Origin: Pigmentiphaga sp. H8
Lineage (GTDB): Bacteria; Pseudomonadota; Gammaproteobacteria; Burkholderiales; Burkholderiaceae_B
Direction of reading: 5' to 3'
DNA: 64,000 nt
Assembly (NCBI RefSeq): GCF_003854895.1
Contig: NZ_CP033966.1
Coordinates: 496,001 to 560,000, forward strand
Both the position numbers and the translations under genes were made by a program. The notes under the pieces were generated by a model, which was not told where the DNA came from, made no database searches, and saw only the letters and a list, made by a program, of their open reading frames with translations. Shown piece by piece: positions 7,742 to 16,254 of the stretch (position 1 is its first letter; each line of letters opens with the position of its first letter).

Positions 7742-8728
7742 ATGGAATTGCTTGTCCAGCCACACGGCCGAATGCTGCAGGTGTCCGCCGGAGCCAATCT
7801 TCTGAATGTGCTGCGCGAGCATGAGGTACCCGTATCGTACAGCTGCATGGCGGGACGCTGCGGAACCTGCCGATGCCGTGTCCTCGACGGCGAGGTCCAC
7901 GAAGCGGGCCGAGAGATCAAGCTGACCAATCCGCTGGAAAGCGCCTACGTGCTGGCGTGCCGCAGCACGATGATCGGCGATTGCACCATCGAGATTCCCG
8001 AGCCGGACGAGGTCGTGGTGCATCCGGCACGGGTGTTCAAGGCCAGGGTCGCGAACGTCGAACGTCTCACCCAGGATGTCGTGCGGCTGAGGCTCAAGGC
8101 CAACAGGGCCTGGAGCCATAGCCCCGGCCAGTACGCCATGCTGCAATTCGCGCCTGACCTCATCCGGCCCTACTCGATGGCCGGGCTGTGTGGCGACGAG
8201 TTGATCGAGTTCCATATTCGCCTCGTTCCGGGAGGCCGGGCCAGCGAACACGTCGGCGGCAGCCTGAAGGCCGGCGACGAAGTCCGCGTCTCGGGACCCA
8301 TGGGCACCGCGTACCTGCGCACCCGCCACGAAGGACCCATGTTGTGCGTGGCGGGAGGGACCGGACTGGCGCCTGTCCTGTCTGTCGTCCGTGGCGCCTT
8401 GCAGGCCGGCATGCGCAATCCCATCCACCTGTATTTCGGCGTGCGCACGCGTGCCGATGCCTATGGACTTGCCTGGCTGGACGAACTGGCGGACCGCCAC
8501 GACGGGTTGCGCGTCCACCTGGTCGTGGCCGCGGGATCGGCGGACGCCGGACATCGCAGCGGGCTGGTGACCCATGCCGTGGCTGCCGACTGGAGCGGGC
8601 TCGGCGGTTGGCGCGTCTATCTGTGCGGGGCGCCGCCCATGGTGGAAGCGGGGACCTTCCTGGCCCGCCGGCTGGGGGCCGACCCCGAACACATACACGC
8701 GGACGCTTTCTATACCGCCGGCACCTGA
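7742..8728 (+). CDS. Ferredoxin reductase component of a Rieske aromatic hydroxylase (NagAa-like)
   Basis: A 328-residue electron-transfer flavoprotein. Residues 1-90 form a plant-type [2Fe-2S] ferredoxin domain with Cys35, Cys40, Cys43 and Cys73; then come an FAD domain (RPYS at 142-145) and an NAD domain (GGTGLAP at 205-211, CGAPPMVEA near the end). The start MELLVQP, the length of exactly 328 and the domain order match NagAa, the reductase shared by salicylate 5-hydroxylase and naphthalene dioxygenase in Ralstonia U2. It opens the operon and should pass electrons from NAD(P)H to the Rieske ferredoxin at 10551. Confidence 0.9.
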   Translation: MELLVQPHGRMLQVSAGANLLNVLREHEVPVSYSCMAGRCGTCRCRVLDGEVHEAGREIKLTNPLESAYVLACRSTMIGDCTIEIPEPDEVVVHPARVFKARVANVERLTQDVVRLRLKANRAWSHSPGQYAMLQFAPDLIRPYSMAGLCGDELIEFHIRLVPGGRASEHVGGSLKAGDEVRVSGPMGTAYLRTRHEGPMLCVAGGTGLAPVLSVVRGALQAGMRNPIHLYFGVRTRADAYGLAWLDELADRHDGLRVHLVVAAGSADAGHRSGLVTHAVAADWSGLGGWRVYLCGAPPMVEAGTFLARRLGADPEHIHADAFYTAGT

Positions 8729-8790
8729 GGCGGCAGGCGCTCACGCGCCGACCCGGGTCTTTGTTGAGTCTTCAATAAGGAAAAGCAGCC

Positions 8791-10041
8791 ATGCAGGACC
8801 ATTCCCTCATCCCGGCCGCCATCGAGTGGCCCACCGCCGACGCGACCCGCGTTCCGTTCGAGGTCTTTACCGACCCCGAGCTCTACGCACGCGAGCAGCA
8901 GGTGCTGTTTCGCGGGCCGACCTGGAATTTTGTCGCCCTTGATATCGAAATCCCGGATCCGGGCGACTACAAGACCTCGTTCGTCGGCGATACGCCGGTA
9001 CTCGTGACCCGCGACCAGGATGGCACGGTCCATTGCATGGTCAACCGCTGTGCGCATCGCGGCTCGGCACTCAAGTTCGACGGTAGCGGCAATACCCAGG
9101 ACCTGACCTGTGTCTATCACAACTGGCGCTACGATCTTGCCGGCAATCTCCAGAGCGTCGCGTTCCAGCATGGCGTGCGCCAGGTGGGCGGCATGCCGCC
9201 CGATTTCGACCTGGCCCGCCACAACCTGAGACGGGCCCGGGTCGAGGTCTTCCATGGTCTCGTCTTCGCGACCTTCTCGGACGAGACCCCCCCGCTGCGC
9301 GAGTACCTGGGCGAGCGCATGGCCTCGCATATCGCGCGTGTCCTGAACCGGCCGATCCGCATTCTGGGAACCTATTCGCAAACCTTGCACAGCAACTGGA
9401 AGCTGTACATGGAGAACGTGAAGGATTCCTACCATGCCAGCCTGCTGCACACTTTTTTCTCGACGTTCAAGCTGAACCGGTTGTCGATGCAGGGTGGTGT
9501 CCTGGTCGACGGCGGCGGCGCGCATCACCTGAGCTGGTCGCGCCGGGGAACCGATACGGCGGCGGGGACCGAGTACGAAAAGGCGGGCGAGCTGCGCGCC
9601 CAGCTCGATGATTTCACGCTTGCCGATCCGACCCTGATCAAGTCGTGGCTGGAGTACGACGACGGAATCACACATTCGATCCAGTCCATCTTCCCCTGCT
9701 TCGTGCTGCAACAGATACAGAACTCGTTGGCGGTCCGGCTGCTGGTGCCGCGTTCGGTCGACGAGTCGGAGTTGTTCTGGATCGTCTTCGGCTATGCGGA
9801 CGATACGCCGGAGCAGTACGACATGCGTTTGCGGCAAAGCAACCTGATCGGGCCGGCGGGGCTGGTGTCCATGGAGGACGGGATCATCGGCAACTTCATC
9901 CAGCGCAGCGTGCATCGCGAACAGGGCCGGAGCGCGATATTGGAGATGGGAGGCAAGGAGGTCGAGGACCAGCAGTCGCGTGTGAGCGAGGCGGGGGTTC
10001 GCGGATTCTGGCAGGCCTATCGGGCCCGCATGGATATTTGA
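8791..10041 (+). CDS. Rieske non-heme iron oxygenase, large (alpha) subunit, salicylate 5-hydroxylase-like
   Basis: A 416-residue terminal oxygenase. The Rieske [2Fe-2S] centre is Cys87-x-His89 (NRCAHRG) and Cys107-x2-His110 (CVYHNW). The mononuclear iron site is in ENVKDSYHASLLH with Asp212 as bridging residue and His215/His220 as ligands. The genes around it follow the order reductase, large, small, ferredoxin, as in nagAa-nagG-nagH-nagAb, so it is NagG-like. Salicylate 5-hydroxylase makes gentisate, but no gentisate dioxygenase is in the window; anthranilate or another hydroxy- or amino-aromatic acid is an equally open substrate. Confidence 0.88.
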   Translation: MQDHSLIPAAIEWPTADATRVPFEVFTDPELYAREQQVLFRGPTWNFVALDIEIPDPGDYKTSFVGDTPVLVTRDQDGTVHCMVNRCAHRGSALKFDGSGNTQDLTCVYHNWRYDLAGNLQSVAFQHGVRQVGGMPPDFDLARHNLRRARVEVFHGLVFATFSDETPPLREYLGERMASHIARVLNRPIRILGTYSQTLHSNWKLYMENVKDSYHASLLHTFFSTFKLNRLSMQGGVLVDGGGAHHLSWSRRGTDTAAGTEYEKAGELRAQLDDFTLADPTLIKSWLEYDDGITHSIQSIFPCFVLQQIQNSLAVRLLVPRSVDESELFWIVFGYADDTPEQYDMRLRQSNLIGPAGLVSMEDGIIGNFIQRSVHREQGRSAILEMGGKEVEDQQSRVSEAGVRGFWQAYRARMDI

Positions 10042-10052
10042 GGAACGAGGCG

Positions 10053-10538
10053 ATGAACCAAGCATTGGTCAATCCGGAACTGGTGAACCGCGTGGAGCGG
10101 CTGCAGGCCGACTATGTGGACTGTATCGACGACGAGCGCTATGCCGACTGGCCGGGCTTCTTCCTGGAAGAGTGCCTGTACACCATCATCTCGCGCGACA
10201 ACGCGCGGCGCGGGCTGCCCTTCGGTTTTCTCTGGTGCGAGAACCGGCGCATGCTGCGCGACCGAATCGCCTCCATGAAGAACGCGAACATCTATGAACC
10301 GCACACGTATCGCCACGTGCTCGGACGGACCTCGGTAAGGCCGGCGGAGGCGGGCGGCTGGCGAGCCCGCACCAGCTACATGCTGGCGCGAGTCATGCAT
10401 GACGGCGGGATGGATCTGTTCAGTACGGGCGCTTACGAGGATTGGATCGTGGAAGACGAAGGAACGTTGCGGTTTCGGGAGAAACGGGTGGTCACCGACT
10501 CCGGCCGGATCGACGCGCTGATCGTCATTCCCTTCTGA
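10053..10538 (+). CDS. Rieske oxygenase small (beta) subunit, NagH-like
   Basis: A 161-residue cystatin-like/NTF2-fold beta subunit of aromatic-ring hydroxylases. DDERYADWPGFFLEECLYTI and the C-terminal FREKRVVTDSGRIDALIVIPF are family features; NagH of salicylate 5-hydroxylase has the same length. The ATG at 10053 follows an AGGAACGAGG ribosome site 11 bases after the large-subunit stop, so translation is probably coupled. It has a structural role in the alpha-beta hexamer. Confidence 0.9.
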   Translation: MNQALVNPELVNRVERLQADYVDCIDDERYADWPGFFLEECLYTIISRDNARRGLPFGFLWCENRRMLRDRIASMKNANIYEPHTYRHVLGRTSVRPAEAGGWRARTSYMLARVMHDGGMDLFSTGAYEDWIVEDEGTLRFREKRVVTDSGRIDALIVIPF

Positions 10539-10550
10539 AAGGGGCTAGCC

Positions 10551-10859
10551 ATGACATGGCATCCCGTTGCCAGGGCGGCCGACATCGGTCCCGACGAGGC
10601 CTTGCCGGTCGAGGCCGGCGGCCGGGCGATCGCGCTGATCGCCATCGACGGCCGGATATGCGCCGTCGACGACGTCTGTACCCATGAGTTCGCCATGCTT
10701 TCCGACGGACTGGTCGAGGACGGATGCATCGAGTGCCCGCTGCACCAGGCCCGCTTTCGGATCGACACCGGTGCACGGGTCTCAGGCCCGGAGTGCGCCG
10801 GCCTGAGCGTCTACGAAACCAAGGTGGACGCAGGGACGGTTTACGTCAAGACGGGATAG
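10551..10859 (+). CDS. Rieske-type ferredoxin, NagAb-like
   Basis: A 102-residue Rieske ferredoxin with the ligands Cys43-x-His45 (CTHEFAML) and Cys62-x2-His65 (CPLHQARF). It carries electrons from the reductase at 7742 to the oxygenase. It starts 12 bases after the small-subunit gene with an AAAGGGG ribosome site. Having a separate ferredoxin as well as a ferredoxin-domain reductase makes this a three-component system of the naphthalene dioxygenase/salicylate 5-hydroxylase type. Confidence 0.92.
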   Translation: MTWHPVARAADIGPDEALPVEAGGRAIALIAIDGRICAVDDVCTHEFAMLSDGLVEDGCIECPLHQARFRIDTGARVSGPECAGLSVYETKVDAGTVYVKTG

Positions 10860-11008
10860 GCGACAGCCGTCATCCCCCAGCAGGAGTGAGACACCCAGAA
10901 AGCAGTTCCGGCAGCCGCAGCGCATCGCCGATGCGTCGGTTCGCCCATTTCGTCCGGCCGTGGTTGCCGTCGCACCGCTGCCGTTCCTCTTTCTCAGGGA
11001 GTACGAAG

Positions 11009-11977
11009 ATGATTCGACGTTTCATTCTGAAGTTCGCAGCAGCCTTTCTTGCTCTGTTCGCAGCCGGTGGAGCGGCCTGTGCCGACGACTATCCCAGCCG
11101 GCCCATCACCTTGGTCGCGCCATTCCCGCCCGGCGGCGCGCTCGACCTGATTGCGCGGGCATTGGCCCAGAAGCTGCAGGAGCAATGGGGCCAGACCGTG
11201 GTGGTCGACAACCGCTCGGGGGCTGCCGGGATCATCGGCACGACCCAGGTGGCCCGATCGGCGCCGGACGGCTACACCATCCTGCTTGGCGCGACGACGA
11301 CGCACGGCATCAACCCCAGTCTCTACAAGTCGTTGCAATATGACGCGGTGGCCGATTTCGAACCGGTTTCGCTGGTCGCGACCATTCCGCACCTGCTCGT
11401 GGTCAATCCCGGCCTGCCCGTGCATACGTTCGGCGATTTCGTCAAGCTGGCCAAGGAGAAAACGCTACCCTTCGGTTCCGCGGGTATCGGTTCTCCCCAT
11501 CATCTCGCCGGCGAGATGCTGAAATCCCAATTGCATCTCAATCTCCAGCATATTCCCTACAAGGGATCGGCTCCCGCCATGACGGCGGTGATGTCGGGAG
11601 AAACGGCCTTCATGTCGGTCGAGGTCACCGCCGCGTCGCAGTACATCAAGGCCGGCAAGATGCGGCCCATCGCCGTTGCCGCCGCCAAGCGCCTGCCCAC
11701 GATCGATGTTCCGACCTTCGCGGAAGTCGGCCTGCCCGGATTCGAGGTGACGGCCTGGTACGCGATCTTCGCGCCCAAGGGAACGCCGCGTCCCATCGTC
11801 GACAAACTCAGCCAGGCGCTGGCCAAGGCCGTGCATGCCAAGGACGTGCAGACCCGCTTCGCCTCGCTCGACGCAACGCCGGTCGGCAGCACCCCGGACG
11901 AGCTGCGCCGCTACGTCGATTCCGAGATCAAGCGATGGGCACAGGCCGTCAAGGCGGCCAACGTGAGCATGGATTGA
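11009..11977 (+). CDS. Bug-family TTT substrate-binding protein
   Basis: A 322-residue exported receptor with a signal peptide ending near AACA/DDYPSRP, the LVAPFPPGGALDLIAR hallmark, PDGYTILLGA and HIPYKGSAPAMTAVMSG. I start it at the ATG at 11009 (MIRRFILKF); the open frame extends 95 codons further upstream without similarity. It lies inside the operon between the Rieske system and the molybdenum hydroxylase, so it probably binds the substrate of this pathway. The 149 bases before it hold no gene. Confidence 0.9.
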   Translation: MIRRFILKFAAAFLALFAAGGAACADDYPSRPITLVAPFPPGGALDLIARALAQKLQEQWGQTVVVDNRSGAAGIIGTTQVARSAPDGYTILLGATTTHGINPSLYKSLQYDAVADFEPVSLVATIPHLLVVNPGLPVHTFGDFVKLAKEKTLPFGSAGIGSPHHLAGEMLKSQLHLNLQHIPYKGSAPAMTAVMSGETAFMSVEVTAASQYIKAGKMRPIAVAAAKRLPTIDVPTFAEVGLPGFEVTAWYAIFAPKGTPRPIVDKLSQALAKAVHAKDVQTRFASLDATPVGSTPDELRRYVDSEIKRWAQAVKAANVSMD

Positions 11978-12055
11978 TTTCCCGGTAGCCAACCTTCCCC
12001 GCGGCCTGCGTCGTCCTGGCAAGGGACGCGCGGGCCGGGGGAATTTTTCCCATGG

Positions 12056-12520
12056 ATGAACATGAAACTGGAAGAACGACATACCCTTGCCCGCTCGCGT
12101 GAGGAGGTCTGGGGGGCGCTGAACGATCCGGACGTGCTGAGAGCCGCGATCCCGGGGTGCGAACAGATCGAACTGGGCGAAGACGGCGCCTACCGCCTGG
12201 CGATGAAGGTGGCGGTCGGGCCGGTCAAGGCCCGTTTCTCGGGAACGTTGTCGCTGCTGAACGTCCAGGCGCCGGAGTCCTATACCTTGTTGTTCGAGGG
12301 GTCGGGCGGCGTGATGGGGTTCGGCAAGGGGAGCGTCGACGTCAGGCTGGAAGAACCCGCGGCCGATTGCACGGTGCTGGGATATCGCGCCCATGCCCAG
12401 GTCGGAGGCCGGATCGCGCAGGTGGGCGCGAGGTTGGTGGAGGGGGTCGCGGCAAAGATGGCGGCCGAGTTCTTTGCGCGCTTCGAGCAACAGCTGACCT
12501 CAAACGATAGGGGGGCCTGA
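12056..12520 (+). CDS. CoxG-like SRPBCC domain protein
   Basis: A 154-residue START/SRPBCC-fold protein of the CO dehydrogenase subunit G family (MKLEERHTLARSREEVWGALNDPDVL, AAIPGCEQIEL, the GSGGVMGFGKGSVDV strand). CoxG proteins are found beside molybdenum hydroxylase operons, where they help recruit or mature the enzyme at the membrane; some bind quinone. A second ATG two codons later (12062) is an equally good start. It lies five bases upstream of the FAD-subunit gene. Confidence 0.85.
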   Translation: MNMKLEERHTLARSREEVWGALNDPDVLRAAIPGCEQIELGEDGAYRLAMKVAVGPVKARFSGTLSLLNVQAPESYTLLFEGSGGVMGFGKGSVDVRLEEPAADCTVLGYRAHAQVGGRIAQVGARLVEGVAAKMAAEFFARFEQQLTSNDRGA

Positions 12521-12524
12521 TCTC

Positions 12525-13394
12525 ATGAAATTCTGCGATTTCGAATACGTGTCGCCTGGCAGCGTGGAAGAGGCCATCGGCTTGCTGGCCGCGAATCCGG
12601 GCGAGGCCAAGCTCATCGCCGGCGGCCAGAGCCTGCTGCCTACCATGGCCTATCGATTGGCCCGTCCCTCGATGCTGGTGGATCTCAGGCATCTGGACTC
12701 GTTGCGCGGGATAACGGTCGGCCCCGAGGGCGTGCGCCTGGGCGCGTTGACGCGGTGGCGCGACATCGAGGCCGATGGTCGCCTGGCGGCGGCGCATCCG
12801 CTGCTGCAGGAGGCCGTTCGCCATGTGGCCCATTACCAGATCCGCAACCGGGGCACGGTGGGCGGCAGTCTTGCGCATGGCGACCCGGCGTCGGAGTTTC
12901 CCGGCGTGGCGGTTTGCTGCGGGGCGACGATCGAGGTGAGGGGCGAGGCCGGCAGCAGGGAGATTCCTGCCGGGGCGTTCCATGTCGGGCCGCTCAGCAC
13001 GGTGCTGGCCGATGACGAACTGATACTTGCCATCCGCTTTCCGCCGTGGCAGCCGGACGCACGATGGGCCTTCAGGGAGTTCTCCCTGCGCGACGGGGAT
13101 TTCGCGCTTGCCGGCGTGATGCTGTGCTACCGGATGGAAGAGGGGGTGATGCATGCACCCAGGATCGGAGTCATCGGGGCCTGCGCGCAGCCCATGCGAT
13201 TGCCAGGCGTGGAAGCCTGTCTGGATGGGCGAGAGCCGGGTGCCCGAGTCTTCCAGGAGGCGGCGCGCCTGGCGGCGTTGGAAGTAGAGCCTCCGGATGA
13301 CCTGCACGCCGATGCCGGCTACCGGCGGGCGCTGCTGGGCACGCTGACGTTACGGGCACTGCACGACGCGGCACGGCGTGCTGTGCCCGCGTGA
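12525..13394 (+). CDS. Molybdenum hydroxylase, FAD-binding medium subunit
   Basis: A 289-residue CoxM/XDH-medium-chain protein. The FAD contacts are AGGQSLLP (32-39) and TVGGSLAHGDPASE (111-124). Its C-terminal CO-dehydrogenase flavoprotein domain covers about residues 175-280. It passes electrons from the Fe-S subunit to an acceptor. It lies in the order M-S-L, the same as the cox and many aldehyde/N-heterocycle oxidoreductase operons. Confidence 0.92.
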   Translation: MKFCDFEYVSPGSVEEAIGLLAANPGEAKLIAGGQSLLPTMAYRLARPSMLVDLRHLDSLRGITVGPEGVRLGALTRWRDIEADGRLAAAHPLLQEAVRHVAHYQIRNRGTVGGSLAHGDPASEFPGVAVCCGATIEVRGEAGSREIPAGAFHVGPLSTVLADDELILAIRFPPWQPDARWAFREFSLRDGDFALAGVMLCYRMEEGVMHAPRIGVIGACAQPMRLPGVEACLDGREPGARVFQEAARLAALEVEPPDDLHADAGYRRALLGTLTLRALHDAARRAVPA

Positions 13395-13422
13395 CCGTCG
13401 TCTGAACGAGGAGCATCACCAC

Positions 13423-13893
13423 ATGAACATCGAATTCACGCTGAATGGCCAGCTCACGGCGGTCGAGGTGCCGGCACGGACTTCGTTGTCGGACTGCCTG
13501 CGCCACGATCTGCGCAAGACCGGCACGCACGTCGCGTGCGAGCACGGCGTCTGCGGTGCCTGCACCGTGATCGTCGACGGCGACGCCGTGCGGTCGTGCC
13601 TGATGCTGGCCGTCCAGGCGGACGGCTGCCAGGTCACCACGGTCGAGGGCATGACGCCGGTAACCGGCCTGTCCGCCTTGCAGGAGTCGTTTCACCGCCA
13701 CCATGCCCTGCAGTGCGGGTTCTGTACGCCGGGGTTCCTGACGACGGCCCATGCGCTGCTGAGCGCGGAGCCCGAGGCCAGCCGCGACCGGATCCGCGAA
13801 GTGCTGTCGGGCAACCTTTGCCGCTGCACGGGCTACGTGAACATCGTCGAGGCGGTCTACGACGCGCGCCGCGCGTATCAGGAAAACCGATGA
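13423..13893 (+). CDS. Molybdenum hydroxylase, [2Fe-2S] small subunit
   Basis: A 156-residue Fe-S subunit with two clusters: a plant-type cluster with Cys39, Cys44, Cys47 and Cys59 (CEHGVCGACTV), and a four-helix-bundle cluster with Cys98, Cys101, Cys133 and Cys135 (QCGFCTPGF and LCRCTGY). All eight ligands are present. The ATG at 13423 (MNIEFTLNG) follows an ACGAGGAG ribosome site. It lies immediately before the large-subunit gene. Confidence 0.94.
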   Translation: MNIEFTLNGQLTAVEVPARTSLSDCLRHDLRKTGTHVACEHGVCGACTVIVDGDAVRSCLMLAVQADGCQVTTVEGMTPVTGLSALQESFHRHHALQCGFCTPGFLTTAHALLSAEPEASRDRIREVLSGNLCRCTGYVNIVEAVYDARRAYQENR

Positions 13894-13907
13894 GGGAGGA
13901 CTGGGAC

Positions 13908-16211
13908 ATGACGAGCATGGAATCGGGAAAGCTGGTGGGGTCCTACATTCCCCGCGTCGAGGACTACAGGCTGTTGTCGGGGACCGGCTGTTTCGTCGAC
14001 GACGTGCATCTGCCGGGCATGCTCCATGCCGCGATCCTGCGAAGCCCCGTTGCGCATGGCCGGCTGAAATCCGTCGATACCGCCGAAGCGTCGGCCATGC
14101 CGGGGGTGCACGCGGTCTATACGCATGTGGACGTCCAGGCGGCGCTGGAAGGCGGGGGCGTACCGAAGATGCCGCTGCGGCTGTCGCCGATACCCGAGCA
14201 CGAACCGTTCGAACAGAGGGTGGTTGCCTGGGACAAGATTCGCTACGTGGGCGAGCCCCTGGCCATCGTCGTGGCCGACAGCGCCGCGCTGGCCGAGGAC
14301 GCCGCGGAACGGATCGTGGCCGACATAGAAGAACTACCCGTGGTACCCGACTGCGCGGCATCGATACGCGGGGATGTCTTGCTGTTCGAGTCCGAGGGAT
14401 CGAACGTGCCGGTGACCTACACCGCGCAGAAAGGCGATGCCCGGTTGGTGACGGGCGCTTATGCGCGGCGTGCGCGGTTCTCCACCCAGCGCCACAGCGC
14501 CGTGACCATGGAGGCGCGCGGGCTGGTCGCCTCCTGGGACGGCGAGCGGCGCCACATGACCGTCTACGGCGCGGCCAAGGTGCCGTTCGCGACGCGGCGC
14601 ACGCTGGCCTCGACGCTGGGGCTGCCGGCCGAATCGGTGGACATGATAGAGGTCGATGTGGGTGGGGGATTCGGCGTGCGCGGGGAGTTTTATCCCGAGG
14701 ATTTCCTGGTTCCGTTCGCCTCCATGCGGCTGGGCAGGCCGATCAAATGGATAGAGGACCGCCTGGAAAACCTCCTCGGCTCCAACCATTCGCGCCAGAT
14801 GGAGTGCGAGCTCGAGATCGTCTGCGAGCGCGATGGGCGCATACTCGCACTGCGGGGCACGATCCTGACCGACTCCGGCGCCTATATGCGATCGAGCGGC
14901 GCGGTGCCGCCACGCAACGTCGCGCAGTTCCTGTCGGGCCCCTATGACATTCCGCATGTCCATATAGAGTCCTCGGCCTGCCTGACCAACAAGGGGCCGG
15001 TTGGCACCTACCGGGGGCCGGGCCGGTTCGAGGCGGACTACTTTCGCGAGCGGCTCATGGACATCGCCGCCGAGGAGATGGGGATCGACCAGGTCGAGTT
15101 CCGCCGTATGAACCTGGTGCGATCCAACCAGATGCCCTATCCCCTGGCGACGCTGGATAAACCGTGCAAGCCGGAGAACCTGGACAGCGGCGACTATGCC
15201 ATCGCGCTGGAACGTTGCCTCAAGGACTTCGGCTGGGAGGAAAAGCGGAGCAAACAGGGGTGCCTGATCGACGGCGTGTACCACGGCGCCGCCGTGACGT
15301 GCTTCATCGAAGGAGGCGGAGGCGGCATACGCGAATGCGCCAGGCTCGAACTCGAGGCCGACGCGTCGGTGACGATCTACGTCGGTTCGACCAACCTGGG
15401 GCAAGGCCTCCTGACGATCCTGACACAGATCGCGGCCGACGAACTCGAGATGCCCATGCATCGCATTCGCGTCCTGCATGGATCGACGATCTACCTGCCC
15501 CAGGGCTTCGGGTCGTTCCACTCCCGGTCGACGGCACTGGGTGGCTCGGCGGTGCTGCTGGGTGCGCGCAAGCTGCGCCAGGCGATCATCGACCGGTGTG
15601 CGGACCGGTTCGGATGTCCATCCGACCAGATCCGGATCGGCCCCGGGCTCGAGGTGGTCGCGGCCGGTGCCAAGATTGGCCCCGAGGAACTCGGAAAGAT
15701 GGAGATCAAGGTGGACTCCGAGTTCGCCAGCCATGATCACACCTATGCGTACGGCGCGGCAGGGGCCTACGTGACCGTCGATCCGGACACGGGCAAGGTG
15801 ACGCTGCTGGATTACTTCGGTGTCGAGGACATCGGCCGCATCATCAATCCGCTGACCGCCAAGGGGCAGGCGATAGGCGGTATCGCCCAGGGGCTGGGAG
15901 GCGTGTTCCTGGAACATCTGGCCTATGACGAGACCTGCCAGTTCCAGGCTGGAACGTTCGCTGACTACATGACGCCGACAGCCACCGATTTTCCGGTGAT
16001 CCGCGCCATCGAACTGGAGAACTCACCGACGCCGCACAATCCGCTGGGTGCCAAGGGCTGCGGCGAAGGGGGCATCGTTCCGGTGGGCGCCGTGGTGGCC
16101 AACGCGGTGGCCAGTGCGTTGCGAGGACTCGGTGTGCGGCCTGATTCACTGCCGCTGACGCCCGTACGGATCTGGAGGATGATCCAGGAAAGCCGCCAGG
16201 GGCCTGGTTGA
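13908..16211 (+). CDS. Molybdenum hydroxylase, molybdopterin-binding large subunit
   Basis: A 767-residue xanthine dehydrogenase-family catalytic subunit. VGGGFGVRG and GTYRGPGRFEADYFRER (about 367-383) line the Mo-cofactor site, and GCGEGG holds the expected catalytic glutamate, Glu720. The active-site loop TYRGPGR resembles the form II (AYRGAGR) type, not the AYRCSFR loop of true CO dehydrogenase, so it should hydroxylate an aldehyde or heteroaromatic ring carbon using water. I choose the ATG at 13908 because GAGGGAGGA is 7 bases upstream; an ATG at 13890 overlaps the small-subunit stop. Confidence 0.9.
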   Translation: MTSMESGKLVGSYIPRVEDYRLLSGTGCFVDDVHLPGMLHAAILRSPVAHGRLKSVDTAEASAMPGVHAVYTHVDVQAALEGGGVPKMPLRLSPIPEHEPFEQRVVAWDKIRYVGEPLAIVVADSAALAEDAAERIVADIEELPVVPDCAASIRGDVLLFESEGSNVPVTYTAQKGDARLVTGAYARRARFSTQRHSAVTMEARGLVASWDGERRHMTVYGAAKVPFATRRTLASTLGLPAESVDMIEVDVGGGFGVRGEFYPEDFLVPFASMRLGRPIKWIEDRLENLLGSNHSRQMECELEIVCERDGRILALRGTILTDSGAYMRSSGAVPPRNVAQFLSGPYDIPHVHIESSACLTNKGPVGTYRGPGRFEADYFRERLMDIAAEEMGIDQVEFRRMNLVRSNQMPYPLATLDKPCKPENLDSGDYAIALERCLKDFGWEEKRSKQGCLIDGVYHGAAVTCFIEGGGGGIRECARLELEADASVTIYVGSTNLGQGLLTILTQIAADELEMPMHRIRVLHGSTIYLPQGFGSFHSRSTALGGSAVLLGARKLRQAIIDRCADRFGCPSDQIRIGPGLEVVAAGAKIGPEELGKMEIKVDSEFASHDHTYAYGAAGAYVTVDPDTGKVTLLDYFGVEDIGRIINPLTAKGQAIGGIAQGLGGVFLEHLAYDETCQFQAGTFADYMTPTATDFPVIRAIELENSPTPHNPLGAKGCGEGGIVPVGAVVANAVASALRGLGVRPDSLPLTPVRIWRMIQESRQGPG

Positions 16212-16218
16212 GGGCCGG

Positions 16219-16253
16219 CCCCAGCGGCCCCCGCTTTGCGGGGCCGCTGGGGG
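16219..16253. terminator. GC-rich hairpin between the Mo hydroxylase operon and RidA
   Basis: An inverted repeat (CCCCAGCGGCCC-CCGC, loop TTT, GCGGGGCCGCTGGGG) with one bulged C lies between the convergent large-subunit gene and the second RidA gene, touching the RidA stop codon. There is no clear T-run, so termination may be weak or shared by both directions. Confidence 0.55.
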
Positions 16254-16254
16254 G

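Noticed and set aside
12056..16211. Aerobic carbon monoxide dehydrogenase operon
   Set aside because: The large subunit lacks the AYRCSFR active-site loop, and CoxD/E/F-type maturation genes are absent.
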